Assembly (NCBI RefSeq): GCF_015904235.1
Contig: NZ_JADZLT010000050.1
Location: forward strand, 302,719 to 366,718
DNA from: Methylobrevis albus
Lineage (GTDB): Bacteria; Pseudomonadota; Alphaproteobacteria; Rhizobiales; Pleomorphomonadaceae
DNA length: 64,000 nucleotides
Direction of reading: 5' to 3'
Made by a program: the position numbers and the translations under genes. The number at the start of each line of letters is the position of its first letter. The first letter of the stretch is position 1. This document shows, in pieces, positions 16,650-25,911 of the stretch. Under the pieces are notes generated by a model that saw nothing but the letters and a program-made list of their open reading frames with translations, made no database searches and was not told the DNA's origin.

Positions 16650-17672
16650 TCAGTGCTCTGGAGCCGCTTCTGATCTCTTCGGAGTCCTGTTCTGCATGTC
16701 GAGAGTGGACATCGCAGCAGCCTGCCTGCGCTTTTCGCGATAGGCCATGAATTGCGTATCGGCGATCACGCCGACGAGAATGACGCTGCCCATGACGGCA
16801 AAGTTCAAGGACGAAGGAATGCCCAGCAGATTGACGAGATTCTGCAGAACCTGAAGCAGGATCACGCCAAGGACGACGCCGATGATCGATCCCTCGCCGC
16901 CGCGCAGCGAGAAGCCGCCTAGCACGGCCGCCGCTATGCCGTAAAGTTCGTAGAAATTCCCGTGCGAGGCTGGTTGCACGGACCGGGTATACATGGCGAA
17001 AAAGACGGCGGAGAGTCCGGTCAGCAGCATGCACAGCACATAGGAGACGATGATCACGCGCCGCGTGTCGATCCCCGAATAGCGAGCGGCTTCCTCATTC
17101 TTGCCCACGGCGAAGAGATGACGGCCGAACACCGTGCGATGCAGAACGAGCCAGGCGATCACCGCGACGATCGCAAAGGCGATCACCGAGTGGGGAACGC
17201 CCGCCGTGCGCCCTGCGACGAGATATTCGAGCGCCGGAAAGTCTGCTCCGAAGCTGAAGCCGGCGGTGCCGTCCCGGGTGTAGAAGCGCGCGACGCCGCG
17301 ATAGATCAGCAGCCCGCACAGGGTCACCACGAAGGGCTGCAACCCGAGCCGGGTCACGAGCCAGCCATGCAGCAGGCCGATCAGCACCGCGAGGACGAGA
17401 ACGATCGCAAGGGCAAGCGGCCATGCGACGCCAAAGGTGGAGATGAGATCGATGAAGATGACGCCAAGCAGGGCGATCACTGAACCGATCGAAAGCTCGA
17501 TCCCGCCGGTGACGATGACGAAGGCCTGGGCAATCGAGAAAAGCCCGAAAAGCCCGATCAGGTTTGCCGTGTTGGCAAGGTTGATCGGCGAGAGAAACCG
17601 TGGATTGACAAGCGCCACGATCGTCCCGACGCAGACAATCAGCACCGCGAGCCCGAGATCCTTTCTGTGCAT
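16650..17672 (-). CDS. CUT2 sugar ABC transporter permease (RbsC type), system 1
   Basis: A 340-residue inner-membrane permease of the ribose/xylose class. The conserved segment VIVTGGIELSIGSVIALLGV, then QPFVVTLCGLLIYRGVARFY, GRHLFAVGKNEEAARYSGID and the terminal GIAAAVLGGFSLRGGEGSIIG are diagnostic; about eight to ten helices are expected. It is the last gene of a leftward operon, 12 bases after the ATPase gene, and works with the 500-residue ATPase and one or both binding proteins upstream. Confidence 0.94.
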   Translation of the reverse strand: MHRKDLGLAVLIVCVGTIVALVNPRFLSPINLANTANLIGLFGLFSIAQAFVIVTGGIELSIGSVIALLGVIFIDLISTFGVAWPLALAIVLVLAVLIGLLHGWLVTRLGLQPFVVTLCGLLIYRGVARFYTRDGTAGFSFGADFPALEYLVAGRTAGVPHSVIAFAIVAVIAWLVLHRTVFGRHLFAVGKNEEAARYSGIDTRRVIIVSYVLCMLLTGLSAVFFAMYTRSVQPASHGNFYELYGIAAAVLGGFSLRGGEGSIIGVVLGVILLQVLQNLVNLLGIPSSLNFAVMGSVILVGVIADTQFMAYREKRRQAAAMSTLDMQNRTPKRSEAAPEH

Positions 17673-17684
17673 CGTCCTGACCTT

Positions 17685-19187
17685 CTATTCGACAGCCAGC
17701 CGCAGGATCCGCTCCTCCGACAACTCCTCATGTTCCAGCATTCCCGTGATGCGGCCCCGGCTCATGACGGCGACCCGGCTCGACACGCCGATCACCTCCT
17801 CCATGTCCGACGAGATCATCAGGATCGCCGCTCCGTCGCCCGCGAGCGCCCGCATCAGCCGGTAGACCTCGGCCTTGGCGCCGACGTCGATCCCGCGCGT
17901 CGGCTCATCCAGAATGATCACCTTCGGGCGGGTGGCGAGCCACTTCGCCAGCACGATTTTCTGCTGGTTGCCGCCCGAGAGTTCGCCGGCCGGCCGATCA
18001 AGCCTCGGGGCCTTGATCCCAAGCTTTTCGCGTGCGTCGCCGGCCAGAGCGAGTTCGGCCTGCGTGTCGACGAAACCGTAGCGCGCCAGCTTTGCGAGAC
18101 TCGGCATGGCGATGTTCTGGGAAATGGCGAAGTCGAGAAACAGCCCTTGGGACTTGCGGTCTTCGGGCACGAGGCAGATGCCGGCCCGGATCGCTTCGGT
18201 CACCGAACCGGCAGGCACAGGAATTCCCTCCACCGTCACCACCCCGTCTTCGCGGGGATCGATGCCGAAGATGGCCCGTGCGAGCTCGGTTCGCCCCGCG
18301 CCGACAAGACCCGCAAGCCCGAGGATCTCGCCGCCACCGAGCGTGAGGTCGACGGTCTCCCGCGGGTTGGCGGCGGTGCGCAGACCTCGTGCTTCCAGCA
18401 CGATGTTGCCGCTGGTTTCGCCCGGCTTTTCATAGAACTGCGAGACAGGGCGGCCGATCATCAGGCGCACCATGGCGTCCTTGTCGATGTCCTCGCGCGC
18501 CAGCGCGCCGGCGTTCCTGCCGTCACGCAACCCCACGACACGGTCTGCGACCATCTCCACTTCGCTGAGGCGGTGGGTGATGAACAGCACGGCGACGCCG
18601 TCGTCGCGCAAGTGCCGGATGACGTCCAGCAGTCGCTGCGTTTCCGAAAGCGTCAGGCTGGATGTCGGCTCGTCCAGGATGATCAGCCGGACATTGGTCG
18701 ACAGCGCCCGTGCGATTTCGAGGAGTTGCCGGTCGGCCAGCGAGAGCTCCGAGACGGGGTCGGACGGGCCGAACCGCGTGCCGAGCATGTCGAGCAGCGG
18801 CCGCACGCGGTCTTCCATCGCCTTGCGATCGATGAAGCCGAACAGGCCTTTGCGCAGTTCGCGTCCGAGCAGGACATTGTCGGTCACGTCGAGATTTGAA
18901 AACGGATTGAGCTCCTGATGCACGAAGGCGATCCCGTGATCGAGAGCGCGCGACACCGTCAGGCCCGCAGTGCTGACGCCGTCGATGACAATCTGCCCTT
19001 CGTCGGGCCTGATCGTGCCGCCGAGAACCTTCATGAGCGTGGATTTTCCGGCGCCGTTCTCGCCGATCAGTCCGACCACCTCGCCGCCGCGAATGCTGAG
19101 CGAGACGTCGTTGAGGGCGATGGCGCTGGGATAGACCTTCGTGATGCCGATGAGCTGCAGGGAAATGGGATGTTCAACCCGGGCCAT
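17685..19187 (-). CDS. CUT2 sugar ABC transporter ATPase with two ATPase domains (RbsA type)
   Basis: A 500-residue ATPase with two fused nucleotide-binding domains. The first has Walker A GENGAGKS, the signature VSELSLADRQ and Walker B LIILDEPTSS. The second has the degenerate Walker A GLVGAGRTEL, the signature AGELSGGNQQK and Walker B VIILDEPTRGIDVGAKAEVY. This is the normal RbsA/XylG pattern. The start ATG at 19187 follows GGCGAGGA. Gene order (binding protein, ATPase, permease) is typical of a complete importer. Confidence 0.95.
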   Translation of the reverse strand: MARVEHPISLQLIGITKVYPSAIALNDVSLSIRGGEVVGLIGENGAGKSTLMKVLGGTIRPDEGQIVIDGVSTAGLTVSRALDHGIAFVHQELNPFSNLDVTDNVLLGRELRKGLFGFIDRKAMEDRVRPLLDMLGTRFGPSDPVSELSLADRQLLEIARALSTNVRLIILDEPTSSLTLSETQRLLDVIRHLRDDGVAVLFITHRLSEVEMVADRVVGLRDGRNAGALAREDIDKDAMVRLMIGRPVSQFYEKPGETSGNIVLEARGLRTAANPRETVDLTLGGGEILGLAGLVGAGRTELARAIFGIDPREDGVVTVEGIPVPAGSVTEAIRAGICLVPEDRKSQGLFLDFAISQNIAMPSLAKLARYGFVDTQAELALAGDAREKLGIKAPRLDRPAGELSGGNQQKIVLAKWLATRPKVIILDEPTRGIDVGAKAEVYRLMRALAGDGAAILMISSDMEEVIGVSSRVAVMSRGRITGMLEHEELSEERILRLAVE

Positions 19188-19258
19188 TCCATCCTCGCCT
19201 TGTCCGACGGTTCTGCGCGGACCGAATGGCCCGCGCAGACCGCAATCGCGGATGACGG

Positions 19259-20206
19259 TCAGCCGCCGATGCGCTTCTTGAGCTCGGCTTCGAAGGCGTC
19301 GACATTCGCCTTGTCGATGATCTTCGTCGGAACGATGATCAGGCCGTCCGCGGGGATTCCGGACTTGTCGCCTTCCAGATAGGCGGCCATCAGCTTCATG
19401 CCCTGATAGCCCCACTGATAGGGATCCTGGACGACGGTGCCCGCAAATGAGCCTTCCCGCACGGCTCCGAGCGTGATCGGGTCTTCATCGAAGGCGATGA
19501 CCGTGATCTCGCCCAGCTTTCCCGCCGCCTGGAGGGCTTCGTAGATCTTCGGCGGATTATAGGAATAGAAGCCGACCATGCAGGTGATGTCGGGATTGGC
19601 CGCAAGGACGTCGTCGACATTCGAGCGCGCCCTGGCAAAGTCCACGTCGTCGCCGCGCACGTCCACCAGTTCGATGCCCTTGCCTTCGACGGCTTCGCGG
19701 AAGCCCGCGATGCGTTCCTTGGCGTTGTCGGCCCCGAGAAAGCCGACAAAGCCCATGCATTTGCCGCCGTTCGGCATTGCACCGACAGCGATCTCCCCGG
19801 CCTGATTGCCGGCCAGCGTATTCGACGAACCGAGATATGCGATGCGGTTCGATTGCGGCGCATCGCTGTCGGTCGTGAACAGCGGAACCTGTGCCGCGAT
19901 GCGGTTGAACGCGTCGATCGAGTTGTTCGGATCCGCCGACGAGATCATGATCGCGTCCGTGCCGGCGGCGACGAGGTCGTCCATCAGGGCGTTCTGCAGG
20001 GCGGCGGAGCCCTGTGCGGGATAGCGGAACTGCAGTTCATATCCGGGCAGTTCGGCCTGCGCCGCCGTCACGCCGGCTTCGGCGAGTTTCCAGAAGTCCG
20101 ACGCCGCGTTGACGACGAAGGCGAGTGCCGGCTTATCCTGGGCAAGGGCCGTTGTCGCGCTGAGGGCGAGCCATGTAGCGGCCAGAATCGTGGTTGCTCT
20201 TCTCAT
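19259..20206 (-). CDS. Sugar ABC transporter substrate-binding protein, system 1
   Basis: A 315-residue periplasmic binding protein of the ribose-binding (Peripla_BP_4) fold. The signal peptide MRRATTILAATWLALSATTA ends before AQDKP, and the start at 20206 has a strong GGGGAGG site. The mature part shows FVVNAASDFWKLAEAGVTAA, DAIMISSADPNNS and DITCMVGFYSYNPPKIYEAL, the usual two-lobe receptor. It lies directly upstream of the RbsA-type ATPase and is its likely receptor. The ligand is unknown. Confidence 0.92.
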   Translation of the reverse strand: MRRATTILAATWLALSATTALAQDKPALAFVVNAASDFWKLAEAGVTAAQAELPGYELQFRYPAQGSAALQNALMDDLVAAGTDAIMISSADPNNSIDAFNRIAAQVPLFTTDSDAPQSNRIAYLGSSNTLAGNQAGEIAVGAMPNGGKCMGFVGFLGADNAKERIAGFREAVEGKGIELVDVRGDDVDFARARSNVDDVLAANPDITCMVGFYSYNPPKIYEALQAAGKLGEITVIAFDEDPITLGAVREGSFAGTVVQDPYQWGYQGMKLMAAYLEGDKSGIPADGLIIVPTKIIDKANVDAFEAELKKRIGG

Positions 20207-20351
20207 GATATCCTCCCCGCGATCCTCTCCTTCAGGATCGCACGTCATCAGGTTGCAGAGGGCGTCCCGAAAAGAGTCAGGTCGTTCCGGGACGCCGATC
20301 CGGCGGTCGCGGGCGGGAGCACGCCTTGGGGCAAGTCTCCTGCCCGGCGCC

Positions 20352-21344
20352 TCAGTTCTTCTCGCAGAAGCCTGGGGCGTCGCCGGTGCAGACGTCGAGC
20401 CCGGTAAACAGCGGGTCGTCGACCTTTTCTCCGTTGATCAGCTGGATCATGACGTCCGGCGCCCGATACCCCATTTCGAAGGGGCGCTGGCCGACCTGCA
20501 CGTGGCTGCGGCCTTCACGGAAGGCTTGCGTCTGCGGCGGCAGCGTATCGCCGGCAATGATGATCAGGTCCTTCGACTTCAGCTTGTCCATCACCTGATC
20601 CGTCACCTGCGAGTAGGCCTGCGGGGCGAACTGGGCCCAGCCGCCGATCAGGATGAATGCGTCAAGATCCGGATTGGCGGTGAAGACGTCGGACATCTGC
20701 TGGTTGGCAAGGTCCGCCTGATCGTTGGTGAAGACCGGGCAACCCTCGATTTCCGTCCAGCCGTTCTGTCCGCTGAGCCTGTCGATATCCTTGGCCCCCG
20801 CGATCATGTCGCGGAAACCCTGGGCGCGGGCATTGATGTTGGCGGCCGCAACATTGCCGAGCTGCAGGCAAACCGTGCCGCCGTCCGTCCGGAGCTTCAT
20901 CGCCTCTTCGGCCATCTTGACGCCCATCAGGTAGTTGTCGGTGCCAAGATAGGTCGACCGCAACTCGTGATCCTGTTCAAGGAAGTCGGCGTCGATCGTC
21001 ATCACAGGCACGGACGGCGCGATCTGACGGATGCGGTTGGCCATTGCCGGCGCGTTGGATGGCGAGATGGCGATCGCCGCAACGCCGCGGGTGAGCAGGT
21101 CGTCGACGATCTGAACTTCGCCGGCTTCGTCCGCCGAGGAGGCAGGACCGGTGTAGAGACACTCGTATTCGCTGTCGGCGTTTTCCGACAGCCACTTTTT
21201 GCAACCCAGATTGATCTGCTCGAAGAAAGGGTTGTCGAGCCCCTTGACGACGATCGCGAGCGTCTTCTTGTCCTGCGCGCTCGCGTGACCGGCGAAAAGC
21301 ACGGCCGCTGACAGGGCAGCGACGGTCAAATATTTGATTTTCAT
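20352..21344 (-). CDS. Sugar ABC transporter substrate-binding protein, system 2
   Basis: A 330-residue periplasmic binding protein, distinct from the adjacent one. The signal peptide ends near FAGHASAQ, and the ATG at 21344 follows GGGGAGA. The mature protein begins TLAIVVKGLDNPFFEQINLG and has paired cysteines (CKKWLSENADSEYEC, and GDAPGFC at the C terminus) that may form disulfides. It is separated by 145 bases from the system-1 binding protein, so this locus has two receptors. It may serve the divergent ATPase/permease pair that otherwise has none. Confidence 0.9.
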   Translation of the reverse strand: MKIKYLTVAALSAAVLFAGHASAQDKKTLAIVVKGLDNPFFEQINLGCKKWLSENADSEYECLYTGPASSADEAGEVQIVDDLLTRGVAAIAISPSNAPAMANRIRQIAPSVPVMTIDADFLEQDHELRSTYLGTDNYLMGVKMAEEAMKLRTDGGTVCLQLGNVAAANINARAQGFRDMIAGAKDIDRLSGQNGWTEIEGCPVFTNDQADLANQQMSDVFTANPDLDAFILIGGWAQFAPQAYSQVTDQVMDKLKSKDLIIIAGDTLPPQTQAFREGRSHVQVGQRPFEMGYRAPDVMIQLINGEKVDDPLFTGLDVCTGDAPGFCEKN

Positions 21345-21388
21345 TGTTGTTTCTCCCCTCCTTGCAATCGCCGGCGAAGGTTGGATCC

Positions 21389-22372
21389 TTAGCCGGGATA
21401 CCAGACAATGCGCGGGTCGTTGTCCTCGCGCCTGTAGTTCCACGCCCGTTCAACGAGGCCTTCGAGGTCGATCGCGGGCGTCCAGCCCAGCACCTTTCGA
21501 GCCTTGGTGTTGTCGAGCCAGTTGCTGTGAAACGGGGTCTTGATCTCCTCCGGCGAGCCCCAGCCGTTCTTTTCGACGAGCGATGAAATCCGTCCGTAGT
21601 CGGCCGGCTCGTTCATCGCGATATTGAACAGTTCGCCGCAGGCATCCGGGTTGTCGATCGACAGCAGGATGGCTTCGACCAGATCGTCGACGTGGATGAA
21701 ATTCCGCTTCAAAAAGCTGCCCTTCGCGTCGCGCATCGCGGGGAATCCGCCGACGTCGCGCATTTTCGCGAGCGTTTCCGGGTCGATGAGCGTTTCCCAG
21801 GATGGACCGCCGAACTGGGCGCCCCCCATCTCGAAGGCGTATCGGAAGTCGTCCTTTTCCATGATCCACGGCGCCCGCAGGATCGTGTGCCTGAGCCCAT
21901 GCTGGATGCCGAACTGTTCCAGCATCACCTCTTCCAGAACCTTCGTCAGAGCGTAAATGCCCGGATAGGCGCGCCTTTCAGAGGCCTCGGTGATCGGGGC
22001 GGCGTAGTCCTGAAAGATGTGGCCGACGACGCAGTCGCCGCTGAGCAGCAGGAACTGCCGGCCGCCCGGCGAACGACGGAAGTGCTCCAGCAGCAGGTAG
22101 AGACCCTTGAGCGCCACATCGATGGCGAGGTCTGGCGATTCCTTCACCGCCGCCAGATGAAGAACATGACTGACACCCCGAAGCGCGCTTGCGACGGTCT
22201 CCTCGTCGGCCATCGAGCCACGGACCACGCTGACCCTTCGGTCGTCAGTTTCGATCGCCCGGTTGTGGCAGAGCGCGACCACCTCCCAGCCGCCGAAGCG
22301 CTGTTCGTCCAGAAAGGCGGGAAGGAAGGCCTGACCGACTTTTCCGGCCGCTCCTGTGACCAGCAGCTTCAT
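21389..22372 (-). CDS. NAD-dependent epimerase/dehydratase (extended SDR)
   Basis: A 327-residue extended short-chain dehydrogenase. The Rossmann motif is TGAAGKVGQAF (near residues 6-16), and the catalytic Tyr/Lys pair is YALTKVLEE. The family includes sugar-nucleotide epimerases and free-sugar or sugar-acid dehydrogenases; the transporter context favours oxidation or epimerisation of an imported sugar or uronate. It is the first gene of the leftward operon, with the ATG at 22372. The specific substrate is not readable from the sequence. Confidence 0.85.
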   Translation of the reverse strand: MKLLVTGAAGKVGQAFLPAFLDEQRFGGWEVVALCHNRAIETDDRRVSVVRGSMADEETVASALRGVSHVLHLAAVKESPDLAIDVALKGLYLLLEHFRRSPGGRQFLLLSGDCVVGHIFQDYAAPITEASERRAYPGIYALTKVLEEVMLEQFGIQHGLRHTILRAPWIMEKDDFRYAFEMGGAQFGGPSWETLIDPETLAKMRDVGGFPAMRDAKGSFLKRNFIHVDDLVEAILLSIDNPDACGELFNIAMNEPADYGRISSLVEKNGWGSPEEIKTPFHSNWLDNTKARKVLGWTPAIDLEGLVERAWNYRREDNDPRIVWYPG

Positions 22373-22421
22373 CCGCAACGCCTCTCGCACTTCCCCGGCC
22401 CATGCGAGATCGTTATTTACT

Positions 22422-22446
22422 AATAATATTATGTCAAGATATTATT
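22422..22446. promoter_or_regulatory. AT-rich palindrome in divergent sugar-transport promoter
   Basis: Perfect 8-bp arms AATAATAT (22422-22429) and ATATTATT (22439-22446) flank the nine-base spacer TATGTCAAG. The site is strikingly A/T-rich for this genome and lies between the divergent epimerase and ATPase genes. It is the best candidate operator for the LacI-family protein encoded at the end of the rightward operon. Binding is inferred. Confidence 0.55.
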
Positions 22447-22524
22447 GATTTTAGTGATGACGCCAGCGGCGTCAGTTTGCCGGCCGGGCCAAAGAAGGGC
22501 GCGGAACAACAGGGGAGGAGAGCC

Positions 22525-23265
22525 GTGACAAGGCTGGTTCTGTCAGGAATATCGAAGAGTTACGGGGCCATTCAGGCGCTGTCGTCTGTGTCGCTCGTTC
22601 TGCAGCCCGGCGAAGTGCTGGGCCTGATGGGCGACAACGGCGCGGGGAAAAGCACGCTCGTGAAGATCATCGCCGGCAACTTTCCGCCCTCTGCGGGCGA
22701 GATGCGCATCGATGGCGAAACGGTCGTCTTTCACAAGCCCCGAGACGCACAGCGACAGGGGATCGAGGCCGTGTATCAGGACCTTGCGCTCTGCGACAAC
22801 CTCTCGGCCGCGTCGAACGTCTTTCTGGGCCGCGAAGCCATGCGCAGCCTTGGTCCCCTGAAATACCTGAACTATCGCCGGATGAACGAGGTCGCGGCCG
22901 ATCTCTTCCGTCAGCTCAAGTCCGAGACGCGCCCGCGTGACCTTGTCAGGAAGATGTCGGGCGGCCAGCGGCAGGCCGTCGCCATCGCGCGCACGCTCCT
23001 GTCGCAGCCCAAGATCGTGATGATGGACGAGCCGACGGCGGCCATCTCCGTCCGGCAGGTCAAGGAGGTTCTCGACCTGATCGGCCGGCTCAGGGACCAC
23101 GGCATCAGTGTGATCCTCATCAGCCACCGGATGCCGGACATCTTCGCCGTTGCCGACAGGATTGCGGTGCTCCGCCGCGGTGAACTCGTCGCCAGCAAAC
23201 CTGCGGCCGAATCCTCTCCCGAAGAAGTGACCGGTCTCATCACCGGTGCAATCGACGCGGCATAG
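22525..23265 (+). CDS. Single-domain CUT2 sugar ABC transporter ATPase (FrcA type), system 2
   Basis: A 246-residue ATPase with one nucleotide-binding domain: Walker A GDNGAGKSTLVK, signature RKMSGGQRQAVAIA and Walker B IVMMDEPTAAIS. Single-domain partners of ribose-type permeases, as in fructose FrcBCA systems, act as homodimers, unlike the double-domain ATPase of system 1. The start is a GTG at 22525 behind AGGGGAGGAG. It is followed 12 bases later by its permease. Confidence 0.93.
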   Translation: MTRLVLSGISKSYGAIQALSSVSLVLQPGEVLGLMGDNGAGKSTLVKIIAGNFPPSAGEMRIDGETVVFHKPRDAQRQGIEAVYQDLALCDNLSAASNVFLGREAMRSLGPLKYLNYRRMNEVAADLFRQLKSETRPRDLVRKMSGGQRQAVAIARTLLSQPKIVMMDEPTAAISVRQVKEVLDLIGRLRDHGISVILISHRMPDIFAVADRIAVLRRGELVASKPAAESSPEEVTGLITGAIDAA

Positions 23266-23277
23266 AAAGGTGGACCG

Positions 23278-24267
23278 ATGACGACGCTCGAAGACGCGAT
23301 ATCAAGAAGCCAGCATCGAAGCTGGCTTTCCAGGATCGCAAGCCAGCAGCTTTTCTGGATTTTCATCGCGGCAATCGTCGCCTGCCTGACGCTGAGCCTT
23401 ATTACCGATACATTCGCCAGCGAACGGAACCTGTTCAACGTCGCCCGCAACTTCGCCTTCGTCGGCATCATTGCGATCGGCATGACGGCGGTCATTGCTT
23501 CAGGTGGAATCGACCTGTCGGTGGGATCTTCCGTCGTCCTATCCGCCATGGTGATCAGCGTGCTGATGGCAGACGGCATGGCGTTCTGGCTGGCCGCCCC
23601 GATGGCACTAGGCGCTGCGCTTCTGGTCGGGCTCTTGAACGGCGTGCTGGTTGCGTACGGCGGCATGCCCCCCTTCGTGGTCACGCTCGGCACGCTTTCT
23701 GCCGTCCGCTCGCTTGCCATGGTGCTTTCCGACAACAAGATGATCTGGGAGTTCGGTCCCGATCACGGTCTCCTCCTTTGGGTTGGTGGCGGCTCGACGC
23801 TCGGCGTCCCACACCCGCTGTATGTTCTGACGGTGGTTGCGATCGTGATGTCGCTGGTCTTCAAGTGGACGCGGTGGGGGCAGCATGTCTATGCAGTCGG
23901 CGGCAATGAGCACGCCGCACTCCTGACCGGCATTCCGGTCAAGCGGCTGAAGGTCAGCATCTACATGTTCTCGGCCTTTTGCGCCGGGGTCGCGGGCATT
24001 TTGATGGCCGGATGGCTCGGCAGCGTGACGACGAACCTCGGTCAGTCGATGGAACTGACCGTCATCGCCGCCGCCGTGATCGGCGGCGCCAAACTCGCCG
24101 GCGGCGAGGGCACGGCCATCGGCGCCGTCGTTGGCGCACTGCTGATCGAGGTCATTCGCAACTCCCTGATCCTTCTCGGTATCTCGACATTCTGGCAAGG
24201 AATGTTCATAGGTACCTTCATCATTATTGCGGTGGCATTCGACAGAATCAGGCATTTCAGGTCATGA
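23278..24267 (+). CDS. CUT2 sugar ABC transporter permease, system 2
   Basis: A 329-residue inner-membrane permease of the RbsC/FrcC class with VIASGGIDLSVGSSVVLSAM, MPPFVVTLGTLSAVRSLAMV, GQHVYAVGGNEHAALLTGIP and the terminal AAAVIGGAKLAGGEGTAIGA. AAAGGTGG precedes the ATG. It pairs with the single-domain ATPase. No binding protein lies in this operon, so the receptor at 20352-21344 is probably shared or belongs to it. Confidence 0.94.
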   Translation: MTTLEDAISRSQHRSWLSRIASQQLFWIFIAAIVACLTLSLITDTFASERNLFNVARNFAFVGIIAIGMTAVIASGGIDLSVGSSVVLSAMVISVLMADGMAFWLAAPMALGAALLVGLLNGVLVAYGGMPPFVVTLGTLSAVRSLAMVLSDNKMIWEFGPDHGLLLWVGGGSTLGVPHPLYVLTVVAIVMSLVFKWTRWGQHVYAVGGNEHAALLTGIPVKRLKVSIYMFSAFCAGVAGILMAGWLGSVTTNLGQSMELTVIAAAVIGGAKLAGGEGTAIGAVVGALLIEVIRNSLILLGISTFWQGMFIGTFIIIAVAFDRIRHFRS

Positions 24268-24286
24268 CGGCCTGGAAGCAGGCCGG

Positions 24287-25315
24287 ATGACCGCGCCATC
24301 CCGCATGGAGAACGCATTGAAATCGACGATGATGGATGTCGCTGCTCAGGCTGGCGTCTCTCAGGCGACTGTCTCGCTCATTCTCAACGGCAGTTCCGGG
24401 GCACGATTCAGCGAGGCCACCCGCAAGCGCGTCTTCGATGCGGCAGCAAAACTGGGTTATCAACTTTCCAACAGATCAGCGGCGGCCAGAAGCGCGGGCA
24501 CCAAGGTCATCCTTTTCATTGTCGATGAACTGACGACCGACCCATGGATGGCGCTTGCCTTTGAAGGTGCGCGCGAGAAGGCTCTGGAACTCGGCATCCT
24601 CGTGACACTGGGTGTCTTTCGCCAGGGCGAGGACCCCGATGAAAGGGTCTTTTCCGTCTGCGAAAGCCAGACCCTGGTGGGCTACATCTTCGGCACGATC
24701 CTGACCCGCAAGATCGATCCACCGAAGGCGCTGCTCGGTGCGCCCTCGGTTCTCGTCAACTGCTACGACCAGGACCGCAGGCTGCCGTCGATCCTGCCGG
24801 GTGACGTGGCGGGTGGCCGGGCCGCGACGGAACGCCTGATCAAGGGGGGCCGCAAGCGCATTGCGCTCATCAATGGACAAGAGGGCCTGGACAACCCGCG
24901 TGACCGCTTGCGCGGCTACAAGCAAGCCCTTGCGAGCAACGATCTGGCCTATGATTCCAAGCTTGTCCACTACGGCAACTGGGAGCCTTCGTCGGGCTAT
25001 GAGAAGACCCATGCGCTGATGAGGCTGCCCGATCCGCCGGACGGCATCTTCTGCGCCAATGACCTCATGGCGATCGGCTGTCTCGAGGCGCTCAAGGAGC
25101 TTGGCAAATCGATCCCCGACGACGTGGCCGTCGTCGGTTTCGACAATCGCGACATCGCGCAATTCACCATGCCGCCGCTCACGACGTTTCATCTCCCGAT
25201 GCTGACGATGGGGTCGATGGCGGTGGAACTGCTTGAGGACATCACGGGCGGGCTGAACAGCGCTCACGATCAGCTGAAGGTCGAATGTCCTCTGGTCGAG
25301 CGTGCTTCGGCCTAG
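24287..25315 (+). CDS. LacI-family transcriptional regulator
   Basis: A 342-residue repressor with an N-terminal helix-turn-helix and hinge (MDVAAQAGVSQATVSLILNG) and a periplasmic-binding-protein-like effector domain (KVILFIVDELTTDPWMALAF, GIFCANDLMAIGCLEALKE, DVAVVGFDNRDIAQF). It is the third gene of the rightward operon and very likely controls both divergent transport operons through the palindrome at 22422-22446. ATG 24287 was selected; 24305 is an alternative in-frame start. Confidence 0.92.
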   Translation: MTAPSRMENALKSTMMDVAAQAGVSQATVSLILNGSSGARFSEATRKRVFDAAAKLGYQLSNRSAAARSAGTKVILFIVDELTTDPWMALAFEGAREKALELGILVTLGVFRQGEDPDERVFSVCESQTLVGYIFGTILTRKIDPPKALLGAPSVLVNCYDQDRRLPSILPGDVAGGRAATERLIKGGRKRIALINGQEGLDNPRDRLRGYKQALASNDLAYDSKLVHYGNWEPSSGYEKTHALMRLPDPPDGIFCANDLMAIGCLEALKELGKSIPDDVAVVGFDNRDIAQFTMPPLTTFHLPMLTMGSMAVELLEDITGGLNSAHDQLKVECPLVERASA

Positions 25316-25386
25316 GTCCTGTCGACGAACAGAATTCGTATCAGCGCCATTCGGTGATTCAAGATCGCTTTCCGAGGGAGGCGAGC

Positions 25387-25610
25387 TTGATTCGAGGCCT
25401 GACGAGCGACGAGGAATGGGTTTCTTCGAACCCTTCCGGGCGAGACGGGGCCGCACAGCGGCCGGCGGCCTCAGGATCACCGGTGTGTCCCGGCGGCGTC
25501 TTTTGAAACGCGCGTACCGGTGCACGGTGGCGCGACCTGCCCGAGCGCTTCGGCAAATAGTCCTCCGTCTACCGCCAGTTGGGGCGGGCTCCTCCCCGGA
25601 GCTATCTGGC
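25387..25610 (+). pseudogene. IS5-family transposase remnant
   Basis: Reading 25387 onward gives IRGLTSDEEW, then one frame over FFEPFRARRGR, then back in the first frame ARTGARWRDLPERFGK-stop-SSVYRQ. This is the N-terminal part of an IS5-type transposase (LTDEEW.FFEPF ... ARTGAPWRDLPERFGKW.SVYR). At least two frameshifts and two nonsense codons (TGA at 25504 and TAG at 25558, both at expected Trp positions) inactivate it. The rest of the transposase and clear terminal repeats are missing. It marks an old insertion at the end of the sugar-transport locus. Confidence 0.8.
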
Positions 25611-25911
25611 CCTCCGGTTCGGATGAAGAACCCGCAAGATCGGCACCTCGACGGCAGTCCCGGCGGCGCACGGCACTCAAACGATCGCTAAATCAAACCT
25701 CTCAATGCTGCTTTTCCTGTCCACAACCGGCGGGACAAGCTTCGTCGCCGAGAGCTGGATCAAGCACCCGCTCCAGCACGCCCGCGTGCCCCATGTAGAC
25801 CAACTCGATCAACAACTGTTCCAGGCATTCCATGTCGGCGACCAGCCGCCCGGTACGCGACGCCGTGCGGCACCCAGCAACCACTCGCAACCGACGAAAG
25901 GAAGACACGCC
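25611..25911. other. Intergenic region after the IS5 remnant
   Basis: No certain gene is present. On the minus strand 25702-25833 can encode 43 residues (MECLEQLLIELVYMGHAGVL ...) with coding-like codon use and three cysteines, but no family is recognised and the frame stays open upstream. It could be a truncated gene broken by the insertion sequence. The rightmost part must hold the promoter of the hydrolase at 25912. Confidence 0.3.

Noticed and set aside
25702..25833. 43-residue minus-strand ORF
   Set aside because: Codon use is plausible but no start context or family supports it; could equally be a truncated fragment.
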